This document shows, in pieces, positions 55,291 through 64,000 of a DNA stretch of 64,000 bases. A model generated the notes under the pieces. It searched no databases. It was given only the letters and a program-made list of their open reading frames with translations, and was not told the origin of the DNA. The stretch covers positions 807,457 to 871,456 of the forward strand of contig NZ_FNOX01000001.1 in NCBI RefSeq assembly GCF_900107155.1, written 5' to 3'. Source of the stretch: Pseudomonas salomonii. GTDB lineage: Bacteria > Pseudomonadota > Gammaproteobacteria > Pseudomonadales > Pseudomonadaceae. The translations under genes and the position numbers were made by a program. The stretch's first letter is position 1; every line of letters starts with the position of its first letter.

Positions 55291-56541
55291 TTACAGCAGA
55301 CTTATCGGATAGCTGACGATCAACCGGTTCTCATCAAACTCATTGTTGCTGTAGTCCCTGCGCATCGTGGAATTGCGCCACCGCACGTTCAGGTCTCTGA
55401 AGGTGCCGCTTTGCACCGTGTAGCCCACTTCACTCTCGCGCCCCCACTCCTTGCCGTCGGTGAGGGTGCCGGTATGCACGTTGCTACCGCTGATATAACG
55501 GTTCATCAAGGTCAGGCCCGGTATGCCGAGTGCGGCGAAGTTGTAGTCGTGGCGCACTTGCCAGGATTTTTCCTGGGCGTTGTCGTAGCTGGAGTTATAA
55601 CTGTCGTTGGCCAGGGTGCCGCCGCTGGTGCCGTTGACGCGCATCCAGGCACTGTTGCCGGTGAGTTTTTGCAGGCCGACATAGAAGGTGTTGCCGCCGT
55701 AACGGGCGGAGAACAGGCCGGACCAGGTCTTGTTGTCCAGCTCGCCTGCGCGGGCGCTGCCGTCGTCCTTGCCGTAGAAGAACCCGAGGTTGGCGCCCAG
55801 GGTCCAGCTGCCCACAGCTTGGCTGTGGGTCAGGTTGATGTATTGCTGGCTGTAGATGTCCTTGAGTTGGGCATTCCATACGCCAATTTGGGTGTGTTTG
55901 TCGTTGAAGGCGTATTCACCGCCCTGGAAGTTGAAGCGGTCGGAGGTGAAGGCGGTTTTACCGACCATCGACATGTCGGTCATGCTGCTGTCGTCGCGCG
56001 GGCTGTTGGCGCGGAACTGGCCGCCGTAGAGGGTCAGGCCGTCGATTTCCCTGGAAGTGATCTGCCCGCCACGCAGGGTTTGCGGCAGGGAGCGGCCGTC
56101 GTCCGAGCGCAAAATCGGCAGCACCGGCATCCATTCGCCGACCTTGACTTCGGTCTTGGAGATCCGCGCCTTGAACGCGACCCCGAGACGCCCGAAGTTG
56201 TCCGCCGGGCGGCCGTCGCGGTCCAGCGGCAACAGCTGGGTGCCACCGGTGCCGCGCCCGCCATCGAGCTTTTGTGAGTACATGCCCAGCACATCCACAC
56301 CGAAACCCACCGTGCCCTGGGTGAAGCCGGACTTGGCGTCGAGGATGAAACTTTGCGTCCACTCCTGCGCGCCGCCCTGGCTTTTGGTCGGGTTGGTGTA
56401 ATTGCGGTTGAAGAAGAAATTGCGCAGGTTGAGGTTGGCGCTGGCGTCTTCGAGAAAACCGTGCTCTTCAGCGACGACGGGCAGGGCAAGGCTGGCGACA
56501 GCGGTTGCCAGCAATAGCTGGCGCGGGCGGAACGTGCTCAT
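55291..56541 (-). CDS. OprD-family outer-membrane porin (BenF/OpdK-like)
   Basis: The 416-residue porin has a signal peptide (LLLATAVASLALPVVAEEHGF), then the OprD pattern FLEDASANLNLRNFFFNRNYTNP at the N-terminus and a beta-barrel ending in DENRLIVSYPISLL with the terminal aromatic/hydrophobic residue typical of outer-membrane proteins. OprD relatives carry single amino acids or aromatic acids. Its place directly after the pca cluster, as in P. putida where a BenF-like porin sits next to pcaC, makes uptake of an aromatic acid likely, though the sequence alone does not prove it. Confidence 0.85.
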   Translation of the reverse strand: MSTFRPRQLLLATAVASLALPVVAEEHGFLEDASANLNLRNFFFNRNYTNPTKSQGGAQEWTQSFILDAKSGFTQGTVGFGVDVLGMYSQKLDGGRGTGGTQLLPLDRDGRPADNFGRLGVAFKARISKTEVKVGEWMPVLPILRSDDGRSLPQTLRGGQITSREIDGLTLYGGQFRANSPRDDSSMTDMSMVGKTAFTSDRFNFQGGEYAFNDKHTQIGVWNAQLKDIYSQQYINLTHSQAVGSWTLGANLGFFYGKDDGSARAGELDNKTWSGLFSARYGGNTFYVGLQKLTGNSAWMRVNGTSGGTLANDSYNSSYDNAQEKSWQVRHDYNFAALGIPGLTLMNRYISGSNVHTGTLTDGKEWGRESEVGYTVQSGTFRDLNVRWRNSTMRRDYSNNEFDENRLIVSYPISLL

Positions 56542-56666
56542 GGTGTTGGACCTGTTGTTATTGGGGTTATGCAGGTGCGGGCCATGGTGCGGGGCGGTGC
56601 GGGGGCGATGAAAGTGGGGGAGAGCGGGTTGTGGGCGATGATCGAACGCAAGTTGGCGGGTATAAA

Positions 56667-56697
56667 AAAACCGCTTCCGGTGAGGGAAGCGGTTTTT
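56667..56697 (-). terminator. Terminator after ttgC
   Basis: ACCGCTTCC / GGAAGCGGT with A and T runs on both sides, 17 bp beyond the ttgC stop. It can stop ttgABC transcription. Confidence 0.92.
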
Positions 56698-56713
56698 GTT
56701 CAGTGCGCTGCTG

Positions 56714-58171
56714 TTAGAACAACTTCAGCGCCGGTGCTTCTTCTTTCAACGGCTCGTTCTTGGCCGTCTGCTCGTTCCAGCCACCGCCGAGGGCCTTGTA
56801 CAGGTTGACCTCGCTGTTGAGCTGCGCCAGGCGGTCGGTGATCAGCGATTGCTGGGCACTGAACAGTTGGCGCTGGGCGTCGAGGAAGGTCAGGTTGCTG
56901 TCGACACCAATGCGGTAGCGACGCTCGGCCAGGCGGTAGTAATCCTGGTTGGCCGCGACGAAGCCACGTTGGGCATCCAGCTGCTGCTTGTAGGTCTCAC
57001 GGGCGGCGAGGCCGTCGGAGACTTCCTGGAAGCCGGTCTGGATGGCCTTCTCGTAGTTGGCCACGTTGATCTCTTTCTGGATCTTCGAGTAGTCCAGGCT
57101 TGCGCGCAGGCTACCGGCGTTGAAGATCGGGATGTTGATCTGCGGAGCAAACGACCAGGTGCCCGAACCGCCTTTGAACAGGCCACCCAGGGTAGGGCTG
57201 GCGGTACCGGCGCTGGCGGTCAGGCTGATGCTCGGGAAGAACGCAGCACGGGCCGCGCCGATGTTGGCGTTGGCGGCTTTGAGGTTGTACTCGGCCTGCA
57301 CAATGTCAGGGCGACGTTGCAGCAGGTCGGATGGCAACCCGGCCGGCACTTCGCTGAGCAGGTCATCCGACAGTGGCTTGCTGGCGATATTGGCCGGCAG
57401 GCCGGTGCCCAGCAACAGGGTCAGGCTGTTTTCGTCCTGGGCCACCTGACGCGTATAGCGCGCCAATTGAACACGGGCGTTTTCCACCGAGGTGCGTGCC
57501 TGGCTCAAGTCGAGGGCCGAGGCCACGCCGACTTCGTTGCTGCGCGAGGTCAGCTTGAAGCTCTGCTCGAACGCGCCGAGGGTGTCCTGGGTCAGCTTGA
57601 GCAGTTCCTTGTCGGCCTGCCAGGTCAGGTAGGCATTCGCCACACTGGCCACCAGGCTGATCTGGGTGCTGCGCCGTGCTTCTTCAGTGGCGAAGTACTT
57701 TTGCAGGGCTTCTTCACTGAGGCTGCGCACGCGACCGAACAGGTCCAGCTCATACGAACTGATACCCAGGCCCGCCGAGTACTGGCTGGAGATGCTCGAT
57801 TCGCCGGTCTGCGACAGCTTGGCCGGGGTACGCGAACGGCTGCCGCTGCCGGTGGCCGAAACCGCCGGGAACAGGTCGGCACGCTGGATCTGGTACTGCG
57901 CCGCATAGGCGTCGATGTTCAGGGCCGCGACACGCAGGTCACGGTTGTTCACCAACGCGGTCTGAATCAGCTGTTGCAGGGCAGGGTCATGGAAAAACTG
58001 CTTCCAGCCTTGCTCGGCAGCGGCCTGGCCCGGCGCCTGGGCCGACGAGTACGCCGGCCCCTGCGGGAACTGGGCTGCTACCGGCGCTTCAGGGCGCTGG
58101 TAGTCAGGGATCAGCGAGCAGCCACTGAGCACGAATGCGGTGACGGCTAAGGAAAGTAGCGACTTGCTCAT
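56714..58171 (-). CDS. ttgC: RND efflux outer-membrane channel TtgC (OprM/EmhC-like)
   Basis: The 485-residue lipoprotein ([13 protein letters not shown] lipobox) belongs to the OprM/TolC-like outer-membrane factors: two repeated halves, with [57 protein letters not shown] in the centre (typical RxPDI and [16 protein letters not shown]). It completes the TtgABC pump. The start overlaps the ttgB stop by 4 bp. A terminator lies at 56667-56697. Confidence 0.95.
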   Translation of the reverse strand: MSKSLLSLAVTAFVLSGCSLIPDYQRPEAPVAAQFPQGPAYSSAQAPGQAAAEQGWKQFFHDPALQQLIQTALVNNRDLRVAALNIDAYAAQYQIQRADLFPAVSATGSGSRSRTPAKLSQTGESSISSQYSAGLGISSYELDLFGRVRSLSEEALQKYFATEEARRSTQISLVASVANAYLTWQADKELLKLTQDTLGAFEQSFKLTSRSNEVGVASALDLSQARTSVENARVQLARYTRQVAQDENSLTLLLGTGLPANIASKPLSDDLLSEVPAGLPSDLLQRRPDIVQAEYNLKAANANIGAARAAFFPSISLTASAGTASPTLGGLFKGGSGTWSFAPQINIPIFNAGSLRASLDYSKIQKEINVANYEKAIQTGFQEVSDGLAARETYKQQLDAQRGFVAANQDYYRLAERRYRIGVDSNLTFLDAQRQLFSAQQSLITDRLAQLNSEVNLYKALGGGWNEQTAKNEPLKEEAPALKLF

Positions 58172-61100
58172 TGGCCAGCCTCTTTAGGAGTTTCAGTAGT
58201 GTCTTTCTTTTTGCGTTCGCCCGCAGCCGAAACGGTCGCGAAGAACAGGGGTACCCAGAAGATCGCCAGGACCGTCGCTGTGATCATACCGCCAATTACG
58301 CCGGTACCGATTGCATGCTGGCTACCTGAGCCCGCGCCGGTGGAGATTGCCAGTGGCAATACGCCGAGGACGAACGCCATGGAGGTCATGATGATCGGCC
58401 GCAGACGCATGCGGGACGCTTCGATAGCCGCCTCGACGATGCCTTTGCCTTGTTCGTGGAGCTCTTTGGCAAACTCCACGATCAGGATGGCGTTTTTCGC
58501 CGCCAAGCCCACCGTCACCAACAGGCCCACCTGGAAGAACACGTCGTTGGACAACCCGCGCAAGCTGGTCGCCATCAATGCGCCCACAACCCCCAGGGGC
58601 ACTACCAGGATGACCGCGATCGGGATCGACCAGCTTTCATACAGTGCCGCGAGGCAGAGGAACACCACCAGCAGCGACAAGGCGTACAGCGCTGGCGCCT
58701 GGGAGCCGGAGAGACGCTCTTCATACGACAGGCCGGTCCATGCATAGCCGATACCTGCCGGCAGTTGCTTGGCAATACGCTCGACTTCGGTCATGGCGTC
58801 ACCGGTACTGTAGCCCGGCGCCGGGGTGCCGAGGATTTCCATCGCCGCTACACCGTTGTAGCGCGACAGTTTCGGCGAACCGTAAATCCACTTGCCCGAT
58901 GCGATGGAGGACAACGGCACCATCTTCCCGGAGTCGCTGCGCACGTACCATTTGTCCAGGTCTTCAGGCGACATGCGGCTGGCGGCGTCACCTTGCACAT
59001 ACACCTTCTTCACCCGACCGCGGTCGATGAAGTCGTTGACGTAGCTGCCACCCAAGGCAATCGCCAGGGTCTGGTTGATATTCGACAGGGTGATGCCCTG
59101 GGCGCTGGCCTTCTCGTCGTCGACGGTGAGCTCGTACTGCGGCTCATCGTTCACGCCGTTGGGGCGCACGCCTGCCAGAATCTTGCTCTGTGCTGCCATA
59201 CCGAGGAACTGGTTACGCGCCGCCATCAATTTATCGTGGCCGACACCGCCCTGGTCTTGCAGGAACACGTCGAAGCCGGTGGCGTTACCCAGTTCCAGTA
59301 CAGACGGCGGCACGATGGCAAATACCATGGCGTCCTTGAAGGTCTGCATGAAGTAGCCCTGGGCGCGCTTGGCGATCTCGAACACCGAGTTGGAGGCGTC
59401 ACGTTCGCCCCACGGCTTGAGCATCACAAAGGCCAGGCCCGAGCTTTGGCCACGACCGGCGAAGTTGAAGCCGTTTACGGTAAACACCGATTTCACGCCT
59501 TTGCCTTCGCCCGGTTCGCCTTCCTTGTCGTTGAGCAGATACGCACGCATGTCGTCGATGACTTTTTGCGTACGCTCAGCCGTGGAACCGACCGGCGTCT
59601 GCACCTGAGCAAAGATCACGCCCTGGTCTTCATCGGGCAGGAACGCTGCAGGAATGCGCATGAACAGCCAGATCATGCCGGCGAAGATCAGCGCGTACAC
59701 CAGGAACGCAGGAATCTTGTGCCTGATCATGTTGCCCACGCCGCGCTCGTAGCTCAGTACGCCACGGTCGAAGGTGCGGTTGAACCAGCCGAAGAAACCA
59801 CGCTTGGGTTGGCCGTGCTTTTCCGGATCGATCGGCTTGAGCATGGTGGCGCACAACGCCGGGGTGAAGATCAGCGCAACCAGTACCGACAACGCCATGG
59901 CCGAAACGATGGTGATGGAGAACTGTTTGTAAATCACACCGGTGGAACCACCGAAGAACGCCATCGGCAACAGCACCGCCGACAGTACCAGGGCAATACC
60001 CACCAGGGCGCCCTGGATCTGGCCCATGGACTTGACCGTCGCCTCTTTGGGCGACAAGTGTTCCTCAGCCATTACCCGTTCGACGTTTTCCACCACCACG
60101 ATGGCATCGTCCACCAGCAGGCCGATGGCCAGGATCATGCCGAACATGGTCAGGGTGTTGATGGTGAAACCGAACGCGGCCAGGATCCCGAAGGTACCCA
60201 ACAGTACGACCGGTACGGTCATGGTGGTGATGATGGTGGCGCGGAAGTTCTGCAGGAACAGGAACATCACCAGGAATACCAGCACGATCGCTTCGACCAG
60301 GGTGTCGACTACCCCGGAGATCGATTCGGTAACGACTGGGGTGGTGTCATACGGCACCACCGCCTTCATGCCGGGCGGGAAGAACGGTTCCAGCGACGCC
60401 ACGGTGGCGCGGATGGCCTTGCCGGTGTCCAGGGCGTTGGCGCCCGAAGCCAGCTTGATCGCCATACCGGAAGCCGGCTTGCCGTTGAACTGCGCAGCGA
60501 TGCTGTAGTTCTGACCACCGAGTTCAATACGGGCGACATCTTTCAGGCGCACCTGTGAGCCGTCGGTATTGACCTTCATCAGAATGTTGCCGAACTGCTC
60601 AGCTGTCTGCAGGCGGGTCTTGCCAATGATTGTGGCGTTCAGTTGTGTGCCGGGCAGGGCAGGCAGGCCGCCCAGTTGGCCGGTAGCCACCTGTACGTTC
60701 TGCGCGGAGATCGCGGCGCTGACATCCACCGGCGTGAGCTGGTAGTTGTTCAGCTTGGCCGGGTCCAGCCAGATACGCATGGCGTACTGCGAACCGAACA
60801 CCTGGAAGTCACCGACACCCGCCGTACGGGAAATCGGGTCCTGGATGTTGGACACGATGTAGTTGGACAGGTCGTCCTTGGTCATGCTGCCGTCTTCGGA
60901 CACCAGACCGATCACCATCAGGAAGTTCTTCACCGACTTGGTCACGCGGATACCCTGCTGCTGCACTTCTTGCGGCAGCAGTGGGGTCGCCAGGTTCAGC
61001 TTGTTCTGCACCTGAACCTGGGCGATATCCGGGTTGGTACCCTGGTTGAACGTCACGGTGATGGTCATGCTGCCGTCGGAGTTACTGTCCGAGGAAACAT

Positions 61101-61329
61101 AACGCAGGTTGTCGATACCGTTGAGCTGTTGCTCGATCACCTGCACCACGGTGTCCTGCACGGTTTGTGCGGACGCGCCTGGGTAGGTCACCTGGATGTC
61201 GATGGCGGTCGGCGCGATGGCCGGGTATTGGTTGATGGGCAGCTTCATGATCGAAAGTGCCCCGACCAGCATGATCACCAGGGCAATAACCCAGGCGAAA
61301 ATGGGACGGTCGATAAAGAATTTCGACAT
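58168..61329 (-). CDS. ttgB: RND efflux inner-membrane transporter TtgB (MexB/EmhB-like)
   Basis: The 1053-residue HAE1-family RND transporter. It starts [41 protein letters not shown]. The proton relay aspartates are in [18 protein letters not shown] (about residue 407), with [42 protein letters not shown] at the C-terminus. Length matches MexB/AcrB. The pump extrudes solvents, antibiotics and aromatic compounds through TtgC. It lies between ttgA and ttgC. Confidence 0.96.
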   Translation of the reverse strand: MSKFFIDRPIFAWVIALVIMLVGALSIMKLPINQYPAIAPTAIDIQVTYPGASAQTVQDTVVQVIEQQLNGIDNLRYVSSDSNSDGSMTITVTFNQGTNPDIAQVQVQNKLNLATPLLPQEVQQQGIRVTKSVKNFLMVIGLVSEDGSMTKDDLSNYIVSNIQDPISRTAGVGDFQVFGSQYAMRIWLDPAKLNNYQLTPVDVSAAISAQNVQVATGQLGGLPALPGTQLNATIIGKTRLQTAEQFGNILMKVNTDGSQVRLKDVARIELGGQNYSIAAQFNGKPASGMAIKLASGANALDTGKAIRATVASLEPFFPPGMKAVVPYDTTPVVTESISGVVDTLVEAIVLVFLVMFLFLQNFRATIITTMTVPVVLLGTFGILAAFGFTINTLTMFGMILAIGLLVDDAIVVVENVERVMAEEHLSPKEATVKSMGQIQGALVGIALVLSAVLLPMAFFGGSTGVIYKQFSITIVSAMALSVLVALIFTPALCATMLKPIDPEKHGQPKRGFFGWFNRTFDRGVLSYERGVGNMIRHKIPAFLVYALIFAGMIWLFMRIPAAFLPDEDQGVIFAQVQTPVGSTAERTQKVIDDMRAYLLNDKEGEPGEGKGVKSVFTVNGFNFAGRGQSSGLAFVMLKPWGERDASNSVFEIAKRAQGYFMQTFKDAMVFAIVPPSVLELGNATGFDVFLQDQGGVGHDKLMAARNQFLGMAAQSKILAGVRPNGVNDEPQYELTVDDEKASAQGITLSNINQTLAIALGGSYVNDFIDRGRVKKVYVQGDAASRMSPEDLDKWYVRSDSGKMVPLSSIASGKWIYGSPKLSRYNGVAAMEILGTPAPGYSTGDAMTEVERIAKQLPAGIGYAWTGLSYEERLSGSQAPALYALSLLVVFLCLAALYESWSIPIAVILVVPLGVVGALMATSLRGLSNDVFFQVGLLVTVGLAAKNAILIVEFAKELHEQGKGIVEAAIEASRMRLRPIIMTSMAFVLGVLPLAISTGAGSGSQHAIGTGVIGGMITATVLAIFWVPLFFATVSAAGERKKKDTTETPKEAGQ

Positions 61330-61332
61330 GGA

Positions 61333-62487
61333 TTACTCCCCTTTGCCAGCAGCGGCAGCAGGAGCAGCAGCACTGCCAGCGTCAGCAGGCTTGGCGTTGT
61401 CGGCCGGCTTGACTTTGACCTCGACGCCCGGCTTGACGTATTGCAAGCCTTCTGTGATCACACGGTCGCCGGCGTTCAGGCCTTTTTCCACCAGCCAGTA
61501 GGCGCCGTACGTACGGTTGGCTACCAGTTCGCGCTGCTCGACCTTGTTGTCGGCGTTGACGATAAGCGCCGTTGGCGTGCCCTTCAGGTCACGGGTCACG
61601 CCTTGCTGCGGTGCCAGGATGGCCTTGCTGTTCACACCGGCCTGCAGTTGGGCGTGCACGAACATGCCTGGCAGCAGGGTGTGGTCAGGGTTGGGGAATA
61701 CGGCGCGCAGGGTCACGGAGCCAGTAGTCTGGTCAACCGACACTTCGGAGAACTCCAGCTTGCCGTCCTGGGCGTAGGCGCTGCCGTCTTCCAGGGTCAG
61801 CTTGACCTTGGCCGCGTTTTCGCCGGCTTTCTCCAGCTGGCCGCTTTCCAGGTCGCGGCGCAGTTTCAGCATTTCAGCCGAAGACTGGGTGACGTCGACG
61901 TAGATCGGGTCCAGTTGCTGAATCACGGCCATGGCATCGGCCTGGCCATTGCTGACCAGCGCGCCTTCGGTGACCGAAGAACGACCAATACGCCCGGAGA
62001 TCGGCGCGAACACTTTGGTGTAGCGCACGTTGATCTGGGCGGTTTGCACGTCGGCTTCAGACGTCATGCGGTTGGCCACGGCGGTGTCGTATTCCTGACG
62101 GCTGACGGCTTGCTCATCGACAAGTTGCTTGTAGCGGTCGGTGATGGACTTGGTCTGGGTCAGTTTCGCTTGTGCGCTTTTGAGGGTGGCGTCATACACC
62201 GACGGGTCGATCTGGTAGAGCTGTTGCCCTTCCTTCACGTCGGCGCCTTCCTTGAACAGGCGCTTGAGAATGATGCCGTTCACCTGGGGACGAACTTCCG
62301 CGATGCGGTAGGCGGTGGTGCGGCCTGGCAATTCGGACGTCAGGGTGAAGGCTTGCGGTTGAATGGTGACCACGCCGACCTGAGGGGTTTGAGCGGGCGG
62401 AGCCGCTTCTTCCTTTTTACATCCGCTGAGCAGCGATGCCAGGGCGACGGCAGTGACCAGAGCGGTAACAGCTGGCTTAAGTTGCAT
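61333..62487 (-). CDS. ttgA: RND efflux periplasmic adaptor TtgA (MexA/EmhA-like)
   Basis: Start at 62487 gives a lipoprotein signal (AVTALVTAVALASLLSGC, lipobox LLSGC); in-frame reading to 62547 would bury it. The 384-residue adaptor has ELPGRTTAYRIAEVRPQVNGIILKRLFKEGADVKEGQQLYQID (lipoyl-like hairpin) and YTKVFAPISGRIGRS. The last residues are Ala/Lys-rich ([21 protein letters not shown]). It joins TtgB to TtgC. The promoter shares its operator with divergent ttgR. Confidence 0.95.
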   Translation of the reverse strand: MQLKPAVTALVTAVALASLLSGCKKEEAAPPAQTPQVGVVTIQPQAFTLTSELPGRTTAYRIAEVRPQVNGIILKRLFKEGADVKEGQQLYQIDPSVYDATLKSAQAKLTQTKSITDRYKQLVDEQAVSRQEYDTAVANRMTSEADVQTAQINVRYTKVFAPISGRIGRSSVTEGALVSNGQADAMAVIQQLDPIYVDVTQSSAEMLKLRRDLESGQLEKAGENAAKVKLTLEDGSAYAQDGKLEFSEVSVDQTTGSVTLRAVFPNPDHTLLPGMFVHAQLQAGVNSKAILAPQQGVTRDLKGTPTALIVNADNKVEQRELVANRTYGAYWLVEKGLNAGDRVITEGLQYVKPGVEVKVKPADNAKPADAGSAAAPAAAAGKGE

Positions 62488-62575
62488 GAAGATCCTCGGG
62501 TCAGGCGCGCAGAGTGCGCACAAGAAGTGTGGAAGGGTAAAAAACAAGCCGTGAGTGGATAAGTAGCTTGCTACG

Positions 62576-62607
62576 CAATATACTTACGTTCACGGTTGTT
62601 TGTAAAC
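62576..62607. promoter_or_regulatory. TtgR operator between ttgA and ttgR
   Basis: CAATATACTTACGTTCACGG (62576-62595) followed by TTGTTTGTAAAC, read on the other strand, gives GTTTACAAACAACCGTGAAC, close to the well-known P. putida TtgR site TTTACAAACAACCATGAATG. It lies 89 bp before the ttgA start and 145 bp before ttgR, so repression of both promoters is expected. Confidence 0.85.
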
Positions 62608-62752
62608 TCTTGACAGGTTTCGCGGATTGTTGACAAAGCATCCGCCAAAGCCTCGATTTTAGTACGTTCGGCGCCCAAGACGACGTCGTCCCACAATTAT
62701 TCAGATGATGCTCAAGCACCATCCACAGTGTCCTGATTGAGGTTTTACTGCC

Positions 62753-63385
62753 ATGGTTCGTCGCACCAAAGAGGAAGCTCAGGAAACGCGCAGCCAGATT
62801 CTCGACGCCGCCGAGCAAGCCTTTTATCAACGCGGAGTGGCCCGCACCACGCTGGCGGACATCGCCGCGTTGGCCGGCGTGACGCGCGGGGCTATCTATT
62901 GGCATTTCAGTAACAAGTCCGATTTGCTCCAGGCACTGCTCGACACGCTGCACGAACCCCTGGACGAATTGGCCCGGGCCAGTGAAAGCGAGGATGAAGT
63001 CGACCCGCTGGGCTGTATGCGCAAGCTGTTGATCCATCTTTATCATCAAGTGGCCCTGGACCCGAAAACCCGGCGCATCAACGAAATCCTGTTTCATAAG
63101 TGCGAGTTCACCGATGAGATGTGCGACATGCGGCGCCAACGCCAGACCCACAGCCTGGAATGCAACCTGCGCATCGGCCTGACACTGCGCAACGCGGTCC
63201 ATCGCGGGCAACTTCCGGAAAACCTCGACACCACACGGGGCGCGGTGTGCATTCATGCTTACATCCATGGCTTGATTGGCCAGTGGCTGTTGGTACCCGA
63301 CAGCTTCCAATTGCATCAGGACGCTGAACGCTGGGTGGACGCAGGGCTGGACATGCTGCGCTTGAGCCCCAGCCTGCGCAATTAA
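62753..63385 (+). CDS. ttgR: TetR-family repressor TtgR (EmhR-like)
   Basis: The 210-residue repressor starts [22 protein letters not shown] and has the [39 protein letters not shown] (about 30-68). The ligand-binding part ([46 protein letters not shown]) corresponds to TtgR, which releases DNA when flavonoids, chloramphenicol or similar compounds bind. It is divergent from ttgABC. Confidence 0.94.
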   Translation: MVRRTKEEAQETRSQILDAAEQAFYQRGVARTTLADIAALAGVTRGAIYWHFSNKSDLLQALLDTLHEPLDELARASESEDEVDPLGCMRKLLIHLYHQVALDPKTRRINEILFHKCEFTDEMCDMRRQRQTHSLECNLRIGLTLRNAVHRGQLPENLDTTRGAVCIHAYIHGLIGQWLLVPDSFQLHQDAERWVDAGLDMLRLSPSLRN

Positions 63386-63614
63386 GACAAAATGCGTAAT
63401 TGCATCCAGTTGTGTCAACAGTAAAGTCCAGAGACCGTCAATCGTCCCTTCGCAGGATTTGTGGGGTGACTTTATATACGGGCTGGCGGGCGGTTGATAG
63501 GTAGCCGCCTAAGTATTTTGTAGCGATTTTGTTGCAAGGCTGTGAAGGAGTGTTTCCCAGCCTCTGTGCGAACCAGGGGCAGACGCAGAGCGTCCAGGGT
63601 GCGGGAACGATCAA
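63386..63614. other. Intergenic, with a remnant of the GTTCCCACGCTC-type REP
   Basis: No gene is supported in 63386-63614. GCAGAGCGTCC (about 63585-63595) and GGGAACGATC (63603-63612) look like the end of the REP family at 33386, 40817 and 50217, without its left arm. Confidence 0.5.
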
Positions 63615-63699
63615 ATGTGGGAGCGGGCTTGCTCGCGAAGGCGTGCTGCCAGTTGATACATCTTTGACTGACCCACCGCTTTCGCGAGCAAGCCCGCTC
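63615..63699. repeat. Interrupted TGTGGGAGC-type REP next to an IS110 end
   Basis: Left arm ATGTGGGAGCGGGCTTGCTC (63615-63634) pairs with CGAGCAAGCCCGCTC near 63685-63699. Other copies end CCCACAT at this point, but here the sequence changes to TTATCAAACAAAAAATAAC. The break lies 41 bp from the transposase stop, consistent with an IS110-type element inserted within the REP. Confidence 0.7.
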
Positions 63700-63740
63700 T
63701 TATCAAACAAAAAATAACTCATTGTTTTTGCTCTTAAAAA

Positions 63741-64000
63741 TCAAGCCGCTTTAACCAGCTGCAACCCCAACTTTCGCGCCTTGCGCTCCAAGGCGCGCAG
63801 TTGCCGGTCCCGGCTACGCTCTTCAAATTCCTCTATTCCTTTCTCAACATAAGGCTGACCTTTGGTCAGCATCGCGTAGATCAGTCGTGCCAGTTGATGC
63901 GCTGTCGCCTTAATCGCGCAACAGGTGTCCATCCGGGTCAGGCGCGCTCGGTGGCTGGCACCGATAAAACTTTTGTCGTTACGTGCAATAGAGGCGGCTT
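63741..64000 (-). mobile_element. IS110-type transposase, C-terminal part (cut by window edge)
   Basis: The minus-strand frame runs from a TGA at 63741 to the right edge, giving about 85 residues with no start. The sequence (AASIARNDKSFIGASHRA, RLTRMDTCCAIKATAHQLAR, LIYAMLTKGQPYVEKGIEEF) is the C-terminus of IS116/IS110/IS902-family transposases, including the ATAHQLARLIY block. The rest and the other end lie beyond 64000. No DEDD catalytic part is visible in the window. Confidence 0.78.

Noticed and set aside
58450..60558. 702-codon plus-strand open frame opposite ttgB
   Set aside because: It is a shadow of the GC-rich codon use of ttgB: no ribosome site, no recognisable domain, His/Gln/Arg-rich translation.

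Overview
The window is about 62% GC and looks like the chromosome of a fluorescent Pseudomonas (P. fluorescens/P. putida type). Supporting signs are a TtgABC/TtgR-type RND pump with its recognisable operator, a complete chromosomal pca cluster with PcaR boxes, braC-livHMGF, MucR, RapA, the 38-residue cbb3 subunit CcoM behind an Anr box, and two families of REP-like palindromes between genes. No tRNA, rRNA, CRISPR array or prophage was seen. The left edge cuts a glycine-rich collagen-like gene. The right edge cuts an IS110-type transposase.

Layout. 0-9.8 kb: collagen-like protein, CopD-family membrane protein, dinG, a GH50/agarase-like secreted enzyme, a serine-hydrolase esterase, an OmpA-like lipoprotein with WWxF repeats and an Ala-Lys-Pro tail, pdxH, and a glycine-zipper lipoprotein. 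9.8-10.46 kb: a gene-poor, highly structured stretch with four consecutive hairpins, a duplicated ribosome-binding-site/GTG element, a foldable leader and a 32-codon ORF. 10.5-18.9 kb: chemoreceptor, nhaA, cysteine-synthase-like enzyme, FAD oxidoreductase, lipoprotein, and a divergent SDR/LysR pair. 18.96-21.5 kb: a compact four-gene bufferin-type RiPP operon (DUF2282 precursor, DUF692 MNIO enzyme, DUF2063 partner, DoxX protein). 21.6-23 kb: an MFS gene broken by a frameshift. 23-28 kb: branched-chain amino-acid ABC transporter. 28-43 kb: DUF2288, mucR (MHYT-GGDEF-EAL), a cysteine-cluster protein, spinster-type MFS, rapA, aminotransferase-RidA-LysR, lipocalin-like protein, ccoM and pitA. 43.3-54.3 kb: pcaR, pcaK, pcaIJF, pcaHG, pcaT and pcaBDC, a full protocatechuate branch of the beta-ketoadipate pathway. 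54.3-56.5 kb: polysaccharide deacetylase and an OprD-type porin. 56.7-63.4 kb: ttgCBA and divergent ttgR.

How the genes work together. The pca genes carry out uptake (PcaK, perhaps the nearby porin), ring cleavage (PcaHG), conversion to beta-ketoadipate (PcaB, PcaC, PcaD), CoA transfer (PcaIJ) and thiolysis (PcaF). PcaR sites are paired with the same 19-bp spacing in front of both pcaR and pcaI. The bufferin operon has overlapping stop/start codons and probably makes a modified, cysteine-rich, metal-binding periplasmic peptide. The most interesting places are the bufferin operon with its hairpin leader, the 9.8-10.46 kb structured region, the Anr-ccoM unit, and a REP palindrome that appears to have been cut by the IS110 element.
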